This document shows positions 1 to 12,149 of a DNA stretch of 64,000 nt, in pieces. The notes under the pieces are model-generated. The model worked only from the letters and a program-made list of their open reading frames with translations, searched no databases and had not been told where the DNA came from. The DNA is from Phorcus lineatus (taxonomy: Eukaryota; Mollusca; Gastropoda; Trochida; Trochidae), in contig OV121085.1 of the NCBI GenBank assembly GCA_921293015.1, positions 24,379,911 through 24,443,910 on the forward strand, in the 5' to 3' direction. The position numbers and the translations under genes were made by a program. Position 1 is the first letter of the stretch. Every line of letters begins with the position of its first letter.

Positions 1-42
1 CGAAGCCGAACGCGCTAACCACTACGCTATCCCGCTCCCTCC
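1..42 (-). repeat. tRNA-derived SINE, 5' head, cut by the window edge
   Basis: Read on the minus strand, this stretch gives a tRNA-like head (gcgggatagcgtagtggtt, then a cggcttcg block). It closely matches the head of the more complete SINE at 32243-32570. The body would lie beyond the left edge. The match is to a tRNA-derived SINE rather than a functional tRNA gene, because the same head in the other copy is followed by a long non-tRNA body. Confidence 0.6.
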
Positions 43-1521
43 ATGTAAGTTAGCCTTCGTTTACGCTCTGGCGAGTCGTGTGAGTCAGGTATCTTCTATC
101 AGAAGTGGTTTGTTGTTTCTCTCCCTCAGTCTTATGGTTGGAGCTGGTGGCTTAAGCATGTCAGATACTTGTTTCTGCAGGTGCGCTGATGTTCTTTTAT
201 AAAGCCTTACTTCTTGCTTCTATGCCCGGTTCGTTCCATCACTTACTGCTCATCGACATTTTTATCCAACAGCAGCGTTGCTGAAGTAACCTGAAAACGC
301 AATTACTTCAATAAAGCTAATGATAATTATTATCGTTAAAAAAGTAAAGTGAAACATCTCAGATGTGTGTACATGTTCTGGTTAATCAAGCAATTCAAGA
401 TTGGAAGAATGGCCGCGTCAGACAGCTGACTCTTGAATATTGAACGAATTTCAAAATAATGTCAAGCTTTACCAACAATAAAAGTTTGCTTTTGTAACAG
501 TAGGAAATGAGGGAGAAATTGACTTGCTTTTCCTGAATGTCCAGTGTGATTCTTCTCTTCTCACGCGCGCCAATGACTCAAACGTAATTTTGGAATCTTA
601 TTGCCAGCAGTTACGAAGTCAAATATTGGTTGGTAATGTTAAGTAAGCTATGTAACTAATATTCATGTGAATGAATGTACAATTTCCACTTCTTAACATC
701 TATCTGGCCGGATTTTTTGTATTATTAAAAACAAGAAAATATTCTCATTTGTGCATTTCAGAGAAATAGATGCAAGTTTAAGAAGGATATTTGAACTTAC
801 CACAGGACAAGTAATATTTTGGCTCTTATTCAAGCCAAATGAACCTTTTTGAAACATCCTCTGTGTCACTTTAAAAGCTTCAGGTAACATCTAGGATTAT
901 CTTGTTGTCCATACAGGCGAACTTCACTGACACATTAATAATATAGAGAAATGTATATCAACTACTAATTAACATGACAAATCCAAGTTCTTCGATGCAA
1001 TTACTATTGAAGTGAAATTCGGGATATTAAAGAATTAAGATTCACTTTGCCTCCGTGTTTAAGTCTTGATTGTTTTTACATGTCATGCCTCGATACGTCA
1101 CATGTTCTCAATGTTCAGACTCAAACTGGAACTGTGTAACTTGTGGCTTTTTGTGTTCATCAGCAGATTGCATTCCAAATATCTTGCAGTGGTAAAAATA
1201 CATAGTATTGAACAAGGCACGTGTGCATTATTCATTCTAAATTGATTTTTTCGAAACGGGTCAATTTTTTCCATGATACATACCTGTAATTTAAAGAAAG
1301 GCTTGCTCAAAAGTGTAAATTTACCAAAAACAATGGCCCAAAAAGTTTACGTTGTGTTCAGGGACGAAAACGAGCGATTCGTCCAAATGCATTTTCGCCA
1401 AAGCACGTGCAGCATTGGATCATGAAGGTTTACATGCAGACACGTCTGCTTTAGGGGTATAAAAAGCCATATCAGCCGCTGTTCATTCAGACTACACAAC
1501 ATCGGTACAGCGACCAGAAGA
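43..1521. other. non-coding flank, no gene recognised
   Basis: I see no supported gene. The open frames are short, on both strands, and show no family motif. The last ~60 bases before 1522 are probably the 5' untranslated part of the Tc1 element that follows. I could not find its terminal inverted repeat by eye. Confidence 0.5.
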
Positions 1522-2488
1522 ATGGCAAGACTGAACAGAGCGCAACGCATCAACGCTATCGGCAGACTGCAAGCAGGAGCTGTCCAGACAGACCATCTCT
1601 TCATTGTGGACCCGTTTCAACACCCGAAACAGCGTTGATGATAGGCCAAGGTCAGGCAGACCAAGGGTGACTACTCGGGCCCAAGATCGGTACATCCGAC
1701 TGCTCCATCTTCGAGAACGCACCAGGACAGCAACGTCAACAACAACGCAGATACCAGGCCTACGTCGAATTTCCGACCAAACGGTACGCAACAGGCTGAG
1801 AGAGGCTGGACTTTTTCCACGACGACCGGTTCGACGTCCCGTTTTAACGCAACGTCATCTGGCGGAACGTCTCCATTGGTGTCAACAGAGGATGAGATGG
1901 GCACGTGCAAGGTGGAGAACCGTTCTCTTCACTGATGAGTCCCGTTTTCTGCTTCGACGATGTGATGGACGAGCACGTGTATACCGACGTCGTGGATAAC
2001 GTTATGCTGCCAACTGTGTTCAGGAGGTTGTCCCATTTGGAGGTGGGAGTGTCATGGTGTGGGCCGGGATTCGTCACGGTGTTAGGACACCCCTTGTGCA
2101 TGTTGTGGGTAACATAACAGGAGTACGGTATAGGGACTTGATCCTACAGCCTTACGTTATTCCTCACGTCAACGTCCATGGTGGTCTCTTTCAGCAGGAC
2201 AATGCTCGACCACATGTTGCACGTGTTTGTCATGACTTTTTACAGCGTAACAATGTCCAGACATTGCCATGGCCAGCCAGGTCACCAGATTTGTCACCAA
2301 TTGAGCATCTCTGGGACGAACTGGATAGACGCGTGCGCAGTAGGAATCCACCACCCCAAACACTTCTTGCAGCACTTCAGCACGAATGGCAGAACATTAC
2401 ACAGGCTGTGATTGACAACTTGATTGCATCCATGGGTCGTCGGTGCCAAGCAATAATCAATGCCAATGGTGGCCATACCCGATACTGA
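1522..2488 (+). pseudogene. Tc1-type transposase, inactivated (DD34E)
   Basis: This encodes a Tc1/mariner-superfamily transposase, which in an intact element cuts and pastes the transposon at TA sites. The N-terminus starts MARLNRAQRINAIG at 1522. The second DNA-binding half follows (SGRPRVTTRAQDR), then the catalytic blocks LFTDESRF, FQQDNARPH and RSPDLSPIEHLWDEL. I count 34 residues between the second Asp and the Glu, so the triad is DD34E, the Tc1 type. Two lesions are visible. Around 1590 a deletion removes part of the helix-turn-helix and shifts the frame. At 1997-1999 an in-frame TAA lies where neighbouring codons predict Glu; the frame continues after it at 2054. The protein ends ANGGHTRY, a usual Tc1 ending. 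Not functional as it stands. Confidence 0.9.
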
Positions 2489-3408
2489 CATTTGTGCACA
2501 CCTGTCATGTTGAAACACTTGTGCACCTGTGCATTTCAAGATCATGCTTATTCTGAATAAAATTTACTGAACAGAGATCTTCAAACAGCGTTTCAGTTTT
2601 CATTTCAATGTTTAACTTGCATCTGAGGTCTTTATATTGAACTTTGAAAGTCAGTGTCAAGTTTCTGTTTTTTGAAGAGTTTATAAAGAACAATGAATAA
2701 GACAGAGAATTCATGGTGATTTTTTTATATAATCTTAAGTTTTTAAGAATATCAACCAGTCTTGCTAAAATTCTGCGTCTTTTTTTCTTTTACAAAGGCT
2801 TTATAGTAATGTTTCAGCCCCGCTTTCAATTCCTAAAGAAAGATGTTTATATAACTTTTTAATTTAAAATGACCCTTCCCAACGTTTCGTATTTTTTCAT
2901 GACCCTCCCCTGGTGGCTGTATATTTTTTGTGTGTCAAGTATTTGAGTGAGTGAGTAAATTAATCAGTCATTTAATTATCATTTAAAAATTAAACATAAA
3001 TTTTAACATTAAACATTCAATAATCAAAATTCTCATTTTCTTTACGTTTCATGTATGTTATGTAGCGAAAGTTTAGGGCTGTTTCTGCAATTTTCAAGTC
3101 GAAAGTCAGAAAATAGTTTATTACAAATCCATCATCTATAACAAATAACAGTCTATAACAAATCCTTAATTCATTTTGAAGTTAAGTTTTTCACATCACC
3201 CAGTGTTTTAATCCGTTGAAATCACAGCTTTTAGCATCAAAGGGATTATACTAATGCTATATTCATTCTGCTTACCGGGAAGCCAGCTTTTTTGTGACCC
3301 TTCCCTGAAAAAACCCGGCCCACCCCCGCCCCCTGTAATAAATGACGACTCATGGTGATCGATGATGACAAAAAGGCGAACGCGCGTATGCATTGCATAG
3401 ACAATATA
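2489..3408. other. AT-rich intergenic stretch, no gene
   Basis: No coding evidence. It starts with the presumed 3' part of the Tc1 element (around 2489-2580) and continues as AT-rich sequence with oligo-T runs. The short minus-strand frames at 3208-3428 overlap each other and have no recognisable motif. Confidence 0.5.
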
Positions 3409-3940
3409 CCGTATTTCCTCGAATACAACCCCGGTTTTCTATTTCATTCTGCACCCCTTACCCCGAGGTAATCGAGGTCCGGGTTCTAATCGAGGCCGGG
3501 TTCTATTTTTTCAGACCTGAAATGGCATTACAAAATCTAGTGCAAGCGTGAGAAAGTGGCATTCTATATCTCAAAACTTTCCATATGGAAATCATACGAA
3601 GATTATTTCAACATTGAGAACACAACAAATCGGATACAATTGTTCAATAGAGGTGTTAATATCATTGACCTGACAGTTTATCATACCGATACATCAAAAG
3701 AGAAAAGCCCTAATAGTCCTATGCATGACTGTTGCTGTGTAATATTGCAGGGATTATTCAGTTATTATGTAAGGCCCAGGTTATATTCGAGACTCGGGTT
3801 ATATTCGAGGCCCGGGTTCTATTTCACTCAGCACCCCCTTACCTCCCGGGTGATATTCGAGGCCCGGGTTCTATTTCACTCAGCACCCCCTTACCTCCCG
3901 GGTGATATTCGAGGCCCGGGTTGTAATCGAGGAAATACGG
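3409..3940. mobile_element. non-autonomous TA-flanked inverted-repeat element
   Basis: The left end reads ccgtatttcctcgaatacaa and the right end is its inverse with small differences (ttgtaatcgaggaaatacgg). Both ends are flanked by TA (3407-3408 and 3941-3942). TA duplications and terminal inverted repeats without coding capacity point to a Tc1/mariner-type MITE. The ends carry further short variants of 'cgaggcccgggttctat'. The 182-aa frame over 3556-4104 runs out of the element and is a by-product of it. Confidence 0.7.
3801..3930. repeat. 52-bp tandem repeat, about 2.5 copies, inside the 3409-3940 element
   Basis: The phrase atattcgaggcccgggtt recurs at 3801, 3853 and 3905, a spacing of exactly 52 bp. 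Between the copies lies ctatttcactcagcaccccc followed by ttacctcccggg. It is local amplification of a subterminal part of the host element. Confidence 0.8.
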
Positions 3941-4199
3941 TAACGTTAATTAGATTTCGAGCCCTGAACGTGGGTAACATACAACGCAGCACGTGCTTCA
4001 CGTGCACGGGCATTGTAACCGAAGATGCCCAATATGGTTTTGTCCGATTCATACACAAGAATGTTCAGTGCTGTAATATTTTTTTTAATGATAATAATGG
4101 GTAACCATTTCTACTCGACCGAGAGTGGGGTAAAAGGCAGATATGGCAGTATGAAGTTGGTTACTTATTCCTTATTCGAAATTAAACATTTCCATTTAC

Positions 4200-4870
4200 C
4201 TATTCGAAAAAGACTTCTGAGGGTACCAAGAAATGTTTGTACCACCTTGAACGTATACTCAATTAAAAGATAATTTAGTTACCTATCCAATGAGATATCT
4301 TACGTCATAATACATAGAGGCTGTCTTACCGTAACGTCGAAAAAGGCGTTACTGTGTACAAATAATGATAAACAAGGAATATTTGTACCACCTTGTACCT
4401 ATACACACATGAAAGATATTTAAAATATCTATCGAATGAGGCTTCTTACGTCACAATACTTATAGGCAGTCGTACCGTAAAGTCACAAAAATCGTTACTA
4501 TTTACCCAAAATGATAAACAACAACTTCTGAAAGTATCATACAATATTTGTACCTCCTTGTACCTATACTCAAATGAAAAATAATCTAATTACCTATTCA
4601 ATGAGGTATCATACGTTTTAAAAAATAAGTAAAGGCTTTACTATGTAGCCCATATTTTAGTTGTGTTATTCTTGTTCGAATAACAACTTCTAAGAATATC
4701 AAGGAATATTTGTACCACCTTATCTATACTCAAATGAAAGATAATTATCTATCATATGAGGTATCAAACGTTATAATACACAGAAGCGGTCGTACCGTGA
4801 AGTAAAAAAAAAAGTGATTATTTACCAAAAATGATAAACAACAACTTCTGAAAGTATTATACAATTCTTG
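4200..4870. repeat. ~160-bp satellite-like tandem repeat, about four copies
   Basis: Diverged units share the ordered blocks 'aacaacttctgaaagta', 'atatttgtaccacctt', 'tatactcaaatgaaagataa', 'acctatccaatgaggtatc' and 'gtcgtaccgtaaagtc'. Starts of the first block near 4518, 4681 and 4841 are 163 and 160 bp apart. Earlier copies begin near 4209 and 4365. The last copy is truncated and followed by a small hairpin (cttggtag at 4867 and its inverse ending at 4895). No protein signal. Confidence 0.8.
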
Positions 4871-4895
4871 GTAGACGCTACATGTCGCTACCAAG

Positions 4896-7800
4896 CAAAC
4901 AACCCAAACAATATCTCAGTTATTTACACCTTTATTCATTTGTATCTTAAAAATGGAGGAAATAAAGAATATCTTTGTAAGTAATGACACATTCTCTCTT
5001 TATACCCCGCAACAGCTAAGTTGTCTGTCTTTTACACATCGTTTCCGACTCACACCTTTGTAACTAATCAACTATTTCAATTAAAAGTTGTCATGGAAAC
5101 TCAAATATATGGAAACATGTGTCATGATTGACTATTTTGCGTTTGTTGGTAAGAAGTGTTGACTTATTAGAAAACAGTTTCAAGTCTGGCTCATAACTTC
5201 TTAAGTAATTATCTGATTTTGATAAAATCTAAATTAAGATTCATGAAAAAAATATCATGATTAACAACTTAAAAAACATTTTTTTCATATTTTGCAATAT
5301 TTCTAAAAATGTGGTGTCTCTGTTACAAAGTCCCGTCGAGTCCTGGTTTTTCTCGTAAAAGCACGATTGAATGTACTTAAGTGGAAAACACGTATATTCA
5401 TGAAATAACATAAACATTCATTGTTATCTTGAAGAAGTCATCATATACGTTTTAATTTATAATGAGCTAGGTTGGGGTAGCAGTTACATGCAGCAAAATC
5501 CGGGTGCATCATGATTACACAATTGGGAATCTTCATATTTTTTTAAATTACAGGACATTTATGTTTATCATTATTAAGAACTTCAAATTGTAAAATAAGA
5601 AAACAATATTCATCACTCTATTGTCAATGTTTATTATAGAAAAATTGAAAATGGCTGTAATAGAGCTATAATCAAGACCGCCTCATTGCCTGATATTCCG
5701 TAGCTTATCTAATCTTTGCTGTACTTCATCTGGACAAGTGAAATTTCCATTGAGTTCACTCTGAGTATGAGGGATCGCAGTAACAGGCAGTTACAAAGTT
5801 CAGTTTACTTTGAGATATGATGGAGACAATTTGCCATGACTGAGTGTGAAAGAGACAATGGGTTAGTTTATCGATGTCCACTATCCTCTCCACTGCGCGG
5901 TACGCATAGCTTATCAATATGGTACAAGCGTCCGGTAAGGTTTTTAGCGCAGTAGTAATACAAAATTGTAAAATACAAGAGTTTAAGGATTGTTTTTATT
6001 TTACCAATATGTTGATAAATCAATATTTATTCTCTGACATTTTACTATTAACCTTTAATTTATTACAGTGTTTGTTGTTTTTCCTTTACAGGGAATCTCT
6101 TAGCGCTTTTTCACAGTAAAAACTTAGGCTGCCTCAATAACACTAGTTAACGTCTATTACCAACAATTTGTTTGATTGCAGAATTTCTTTGAGTCGCAAA
6201 AAGGTGTGTTACTGTTAACATTGAAGGTATTGTAAAATTCAAAACTTCTTGCCATGGTTTAAAATTTCGATTTTCACTGAAATTCTATCATTTTGCTGAT
6301 TAATAAATTGGTTACTAATAGATGGGGAATGTTGTTGCCAACACAATCATAGACGGTTGGTCAAACTATCGCGTATGTCTCTTGAGATATTGAGGTTGGA
6401 ATTCCAAATTACATGTAAGATTACTGAGACAAATATTCTATAATTAATCACATTCAATGTTTACCAAAGAAATATATTGAAGCCTGAATAAGAATCATGA
6501 CTTTGTAATGTTAAGAATAACATGAGGAATTTGATATTTATGATACATATATAAATAATATCTAATGAATAACACTTTCAACTTCTATATAAATCATAAT
6601 AACAAATACTAAAAAAGAAAATGTTTAAAATAACTATCATTAACAATAGCATGTATTTTCAATAACGTTTCTGAGAGTTTATTCAACAGATATGTTTGTT
6701 GTGAAGCCAAGAAACTATGGAATAAACATAACTTTAAAAACAACTACATTTTGTCTTTTTCCATGTCATCAAAAGTTTAATGATTAAGTAATCTAACTAT
6801 TATTTCTGCCAAAATTACACTAATTTACTATATATTTAAAATCCAAAATTCATAATTACAAAAAGGAAGATTAAAAGAAATATATCTTTAGAAGAAAGAT
6901 ATATTTTCAAAAGAAATTTAAAAATTGAAACATACAATTATAACTGGTTGCAACATATCCCTTTATTAAACAAATTGCAACTACCTCTGATAATTCTGTT
7001 TACATGTATATGTACAAAACGAGAAAAGTAAAGGTCACCCCTTATTTTCCACAGAGGGGTGAACTTCATTGAAGTATGGATCCCCTACTAAATGGTACTC
7101 GTTGCAAAGTGTGATCCTAGTCCTCAATTCGCAGGACTTTTTTCGGTCCAGTGTATTCTCCTCCATGATTTTAGGTTCCACTTCTCCCTGTGCTCACACC
7201 ATAACCTACGCTGACGCTTGTGGTGATTTGTGAGCTGTGGACGCATGCTGGCCCTTCTGGCACTTCATCCAGCAGCTTTTTGGCGGTTTCTCAAAATCGA
7301 GCAGCGATGAGGTAACTAGGCCTGTTTCAGAAGGGTGCTAGAAGGCGGTGATACCCCAATAGTCAGACGCCACAATAGTCAGACGACTCAGTTGTCAGAC
7401 AAAGGAGTTGGAGTAGACCAAGCGCTCACCTACTGTTACAATGGACCAGTCCTAATTAATCCTAATTGATCTCAACAAAAGCATTGTGCCTGCCTTATAA
7501 ATTGATCTACTCAGTTACAAGGAAGTTTTCAGGCGTTTCTTAATTGATATTGTCTTATAGTCAAATCACTGTAAAAGTACAGAAGTGTTGTTTTAATTTA
7601 AACACGAGAGTGTAAATTTATCAACTCAGTTACAGATAACTCATTCTAGCTAACGTCTCGCGAAGTATCGACTGTTACCAAAAAGAATCATTTAAAAGCT
7701 TCTTATTTTTTTGTACAATGACGATATGGAAGTAGAACGTCGCAATTATGATCGAAAACCGGACAGTGGCGCGCGTCAAATAGTCAAACGTAATTTTGGA

Positions 7801-8384
7801 GACTTATCTAAAACAGCCAAGAGGGCAGTTAGGAGTTGATAGTGTTTGTTAGGTTCTATAACTAGTATCCATGTATATTGGACGTGATATATACACCTCT
7901 GTGCATTTATAAGGCTGTTTTTAGATTTTCATGGAAAACCAGTATTTGTCATATATATGTCTTTTGGACATAAAAATAAGATGTTCTGATTTTAATAAAT
8001 ATCAATAAATATAAATAATATGTTATGAAAATCACGGAGTGGCTCTTTAAGCTGGGATAGATTTGTCTGACCAAGACTGAAATCATATAATGTACCTAGC
8101 TTGTTATGGTTAAATTATATACAATACTAAAATAACATTATTATTTATAAACATGATTAATAGATTTTAAAATATATCTTCTTTTTGTCATTTTACAATC
8201 TTTCTTTCCAAGTGGCAACAAAAAGAGGGGTATCCAGGAAGGATCCAGGAAGGATCCACTTCTGTCAGTTTTGGCCCTGCTGTCTAACAAGTGGGGTATT
8301 TGATGGAAGGTTCCATTTTCTTTATGGGTAACAGCTTATGTAAATCTGTTGGCTGGCGTCCAACATGCCGGAACAGAGCTCTAT
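4896..8384. other. long AT-rich region without recognisable gene
   Basis: I see only short frames and simple AT-rich sequence, with no splice-bounded protein motif. A GC-richer patch at about 7030-7450 contains repeated 'agtcagac' words and a short hairpin around gtcacccct/aggggtgaac, but nothing that can be named. Confidence 0.4.
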
Positions 8385-8710
8385 CCTCTTTGGACATGGT
8401 ATCTTTTGGTCTTCCATAATGGTAAAGGTCCTTTGCATAATTTAATGTCAGACCGTGCCTTTTCAGTGTGTAGCCCCCTAATCTGCAACACTCTCCCGCA
8501 AGAGCTAAGATATATGAAATCGAAAGTCAATTTCAAACTCTCTTAAAAACCTTTCTCTTCACTGAAGCATATGGATAATCAAGCTAATATATGTGGGAAT
8601 CAATTTAACTGTTAATAGAAGTTCCTTTGTATACAATGAACTTTCCTTGTACAGCGCCGGTGAGCAACAATTGTAATGGTACTAGGCGCTATATAAATGA
8701 ATTGTTATTA
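8385..8710 (+). pseudogene. 3' end of a CR1/L2-like LINE
   Basis: The translated string DRAFSVCSPLICNTLPQEL, followed by residues reading FKLSLKTFLFTEAYG across a stop, is the usual C-terminal end of CR1/L2-type ORF2 proteins (pattern FS..AP..WN.LP...R...S...FK..LKT.LF). Downstream comes the typical LINE 3' untranslated motif 'tacagcgccg...aggcgctatataaatgaattgttatt', ending in short TTATT-like tail repeats. It is a 5'-truncated insertion, as most LINE copies are. Confidence 0.75.
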
Positions 8711-9143
8711 TAATTTATTTGCGTATGCTTCCTTACTAGACGGCTTACAATAATTTCCTGCCCTTTGAAATCAAATGATCTGCCATCTCAATGCATCGGG
8801 AATTTTCCTTTTGCCATTGTCAATAAGAAGTGCAAAAAAGTGATAATGAAGTCGCTATAGATCCTTAAATACCCAATGCTTGTGGATGTTTGAAACTTTG
8901 GTGTGTGCAACACATGGGTTTGCGGGATTCACGTGCATGTAGCTGCGTTCGTGGGAGACATTTTCCAATAAGTTACACCTTATTGTATCACCAATATACC
9001 ACTCTTTGATTTGCCATCATTAGGATTGAAATTTGGTTTCAAGATATATCAATAATTCAGCTTATTGGGGTGGGGGGATAGGATCAAATATATAGGGCTG
9101 ATAATCCTAAGGGTCTTCGGACATCTGTTGCTTTTGAATTGGC

Positions 9144-9480
9144 AGGGAATATATGTACGGTTCGGCTGTCGTTTTCCTGAAGCAATGTGAAGTGCAAGTT
9201 TGGCTTGGAATAAATTCTGGTCCGGCTGTCGTTCTGCTAAAGCAGTGTGTACTGCGACTTTGGCTGGTAATATATGTATGGTCCGGCTGTCGTTCTGCGG
9301 GAGCAATGTGTACTGTAAGTTTGACTGGGAATATATGTATGGTCTGGTTCGGCTGTCGTTCTGCTGAAGCAATGTGGACTGTAAGTTTGACTGGGAATAT
9401 ATGTATGGTCCGGCTGTCGTTTTGCTGAAGCAGTTTGTTCTGTACGTTTGGCTTGGTGTATCTGTCTGGTGATGTTCTGC
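9144..9480. repeat. ~61-bp minisatellite, about 5.5 copies
   Basis: The unit is approximately 'gaatatatgtatggtccggctgtcgtt...ctgaagcaatgtg.actgtaagtttgactgg'. Successive units start near 9145, 9206, 9267, 9330 and 9396, with one unit extended by a few bases (ggtctggttcgg). Overlapping frames of 91 to 172 aa on both strands result from the lack of stops in the repeat, and I do not regard them as genes. Confidence 0.85.
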
Positions 9481-11489
9481 CGATAGAGTATGTTCTATTG
9501 TGTTCTTCACAAGCGTATGTGAACAACCTGACTTAAACTGTGCTCTATAAATATAACTTATTATCATAACTAAAGGTGTGACAGATTATCGTTTTGGTGA
9601 AGGTAAATTCACTTTAGCTTATGATGTTTCTCTTATGTTTCTTGTAATCTATTTGGTACCAATATATCTGTTGTTCTGCTTCATAGGTGTGTAGTGCAAA
9701 TGTTTGGTTGTTCATCTTGTCTGTATTAAAGTGAATATTTTGCCTTAAAGATAATATATCCACATAGGGGGTACGATTAGCGGAAATACTTCATAACATA
9801 GTTAAGAATAAATATCAAGAACTATTTAGGTTCACATCCACCTGAAAATAGCAGAAAAAACGTGTTTTATAAACACTTCCGGAAAACAGACGCCAAACGT
9901 TTTATTAGCCAATCAGGTGCTAGGAGGGTTGTGACGATATTGACAGGACTCGTTAACGACTGGCTGATCTGTGTCATTGTTTACAATACAGATTCCAGCG
10001 GTCGTGAACGTACATATTTTCACTGTTTGTACTTATAAAAAGCCCCTAAGTCACCAAAGCTATTAAAATCAATACATCGACATATTCTGTTTGACATTAA
10101 TTAACTTGTTATTTGTTTGGGTTGTTAATCTCCGATAATGCCGATCGTGTGAACCCAAACTGATATCTGCCGCCATTTTGACTGTTTTTTGTTTGAACAT
10201 CTACACAAATCGACTATCCCCCTGTGTAGTAGATTGACCATTGTATATGTAGAATATTTGTTACTACTTTGTGCCATTTTATAATGTCAACTCAATATCG
10301 TAACTCTGTGTTTCTGCTTTGCATGACTGTAACAATGAGATCTCGCTTTTGATGGACTGCCTCTCGGCAACTTCCGGATCTCGGAATAGGATACGACGGT
10401 TCCGAACAGCTATTTTTGGGCTTATTAACAAATTGATAATGAAGATAAAAAATTGTATGTGTTTAGTAAATGTTCCTCTTGATTCGCGATTTGCCACCTT
10501 CATAAAAACTTAGACTTACGCACTAATGTATTTTGCATAGTAAGGATACAGATTATTGTTGTTTTGTGTGAGTTAATGGTCAGTGTTTGAGATAAAGAGT
10601 GTGGTACTAATCTAGAGTGACGTGGGCCAATATTGTCAATAATAACACAACATTTATTGTTGATTGTGATGTAAGTTAAAGCCTGCTTGGAAATGTATTG
10701 TAAATATGAAATTCTTTTTCAGTTTTAAGTATTTCAACGAAATGAAAATATTAACGCTGAAAAGCATATTATTTCAATTTCCTTCGGTACTTTAGTACCG
10801 GTATTTTACCAGAGAGAGGTTTTTAGTTACCTAACACTACTTTTTCACACCAGACAATATAGTCATAAAGTTATTACCTAACAGTCTACACGAAATGCCG
10901 CACACCTGTACATTATGGCAATTAAGCAATAAACTTAATGACCTCAGCACCTGGCACATTTCTAAAAGGTAATACACAAGACACTGATTAGTTATCTAAC
11001 TTGATCTTCACACATCATCAACAGACTTTATTGAAACTTGATGAAGGTAATTAGGTTTGTCAATACACGTGACACATGTAAATATATTAACAAATCTGTA
11101 TTACTAAATATATTATTTCATACTGCAATGTTTATCAATATCAAATAGGTTATAAATTATTAAATTTTTTAAATAACTATTTAGTTCAACTCGATTAATT
11201 TTTCAATTCTATATGTAATCAAATACTAAAAATGTAAACAATTGTTGGGGTTTGAATTAATAATTTCTGCGACTAATCCTTAGAGACATAAATTCATACT
11301 GCAGATAAAAACTCAACATTCGTCTGCAAAATCATCAACTAAAGTTAACTCTCCAAAAGTTTCATGATTTTTTATCCCACCTCCCCCTGGATAGAATTTT
11401 GAATTAGCCTATCTTTCAAATTCCTTACCCTCTTTCGTTCCCTCTTCTCAAAGTATTCCGTCCGTTTTCTCTTCCAATGTGGTTGATTG
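9481..11489. other. intergenic region, no gene recognised
   Basis: No protein family is recognised. Two opposed short frames at 10279-10513 share one segment; neither has supporting features. There are AT-rich stretches at 11090-11230. Confidence 0.4.
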
Positions 11490-11783
11490 TCATATCTCGC
11501 TGGACAGACGGGTAGCGGGCCTATTCATACGGCATTTTTGACGAGTCTTTTCCTTTGTGGGAAGTCCAAAGTCCGTTGTGAAATCGTAGGAAAGATAATA
11601 ACAGTCCTCTATGAAATGATCGGAGCAGATGACAGACCTGTCATTGGGACTCCACTTCGCTCTTTTCTGACTAACAAACTTTGTCCAATTCGCGAATTGG
11701 ACAGGATCCTTCGGAAACTGATGCAGTTGAATGTCTCCTGATTTCTTATTAGTACAGTTGGAAGCAACGCATGAAGAAGGCAT
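11490..11783 (-). CDS. THAP-type zinc-finger domain ORF
   Basis: The 97-aa minus-strand product starts MPSSCVASNC at 11783, the usual way THAP domains begin. THAP proteins bind DNA through a C2CH zinc module. The pattern here is C-x4-C at residues 5 and 10, a Trp in FANWTKFVSQKR, then VICSDHF supplying the second Cys and the His. The AVPT-like end of the domain is replaced by FGLPTKEKTRQ. After ~75 residues the frame runs into 20-odd residues with no motif and stops, so the true gene may splice out of this exon or the copy may be a fragment. THAP domains occur in host transcription factors and in P-element transposases, and I cannot decide between them. It lies ~3.4 kb upstream of the first PRDM1 coding exon in the opposite orientation. 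Confidence 0.7.
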   Translation of the reverse strand: MPSSCVASNCTNKKSGDIQLHQFPKDPVQFANWTKFVSQKRAKWSPNDRSVICSDHFIEDCYYLSYDFTTDFGLPTKEKTRQKCRMNRPATRLSSEI

Positions 11784-12149
11784 GTCTCATTCTCAATGAA
11801 AACGTAGACGATTGCGACCCATATCTGCATTGATATATACTTGTTTACGAACAAACGCTGAGCGAGTCCTATCTATTACGTCACATCAGCCGAAGGAGAG
11901 CTCAGGCCACTCTCGGGACTTTTTTAATTGGGCTTTCGAGGTGGCCAATTTCTACGCACTTTGAACCGTTATATCTTTTTAATTAAAGGACGCATCGAAA
12001 CTCTCTTTGGTCTTTTATTTACTTGAATGTATTGTCTTTACGAAAATGGAGACTGAAGTCGGATAAAAACTGGGATATAATATCTTTAAAACTTAATGCA
12101 TGGTAATATTTCACAGACGAATAAATCTCTCCAATTCTAATATCATTCT

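Noticed and set aside
1-42. Functional tRNA gene at the left edge
   Set aside because: The same head occurs in a SINE with target duplications at 32243; no acceptor stem closure is visible in the window.
1300-2580. Terminal inverted repeats of the first Tc1 element
   Set aside because: I compared both flanks and found no convincing inverted pair, so no outer borders are given.
3556-4104. 182-aa ORF
   Set aside because: It runs through the TA-flanked inverted-repeat element and out the other side; the repeated YSRPGFYF-like phrases are the 52-bp repeat.
7031-7068. Hairpin gtcacccct/aggggtgaac as a regulatory structure
   Set aside because: Isolated short stem with no gene nearby; expected by chance in 64 kb.
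9049-9567. 172-aa, 139-aa and 91-aa ORFs
   Set aside because: All lie in the 61-bp minisatellite and are open on both strands because of the repeat.
10279-10513. Fourth copy of the TA-flanked MITE (frame contains a DPEVAE string like copies B/C)
   Set aside because: The match is limited to a few residues; nucleotide blocks and terminal repeats could not be aligned.
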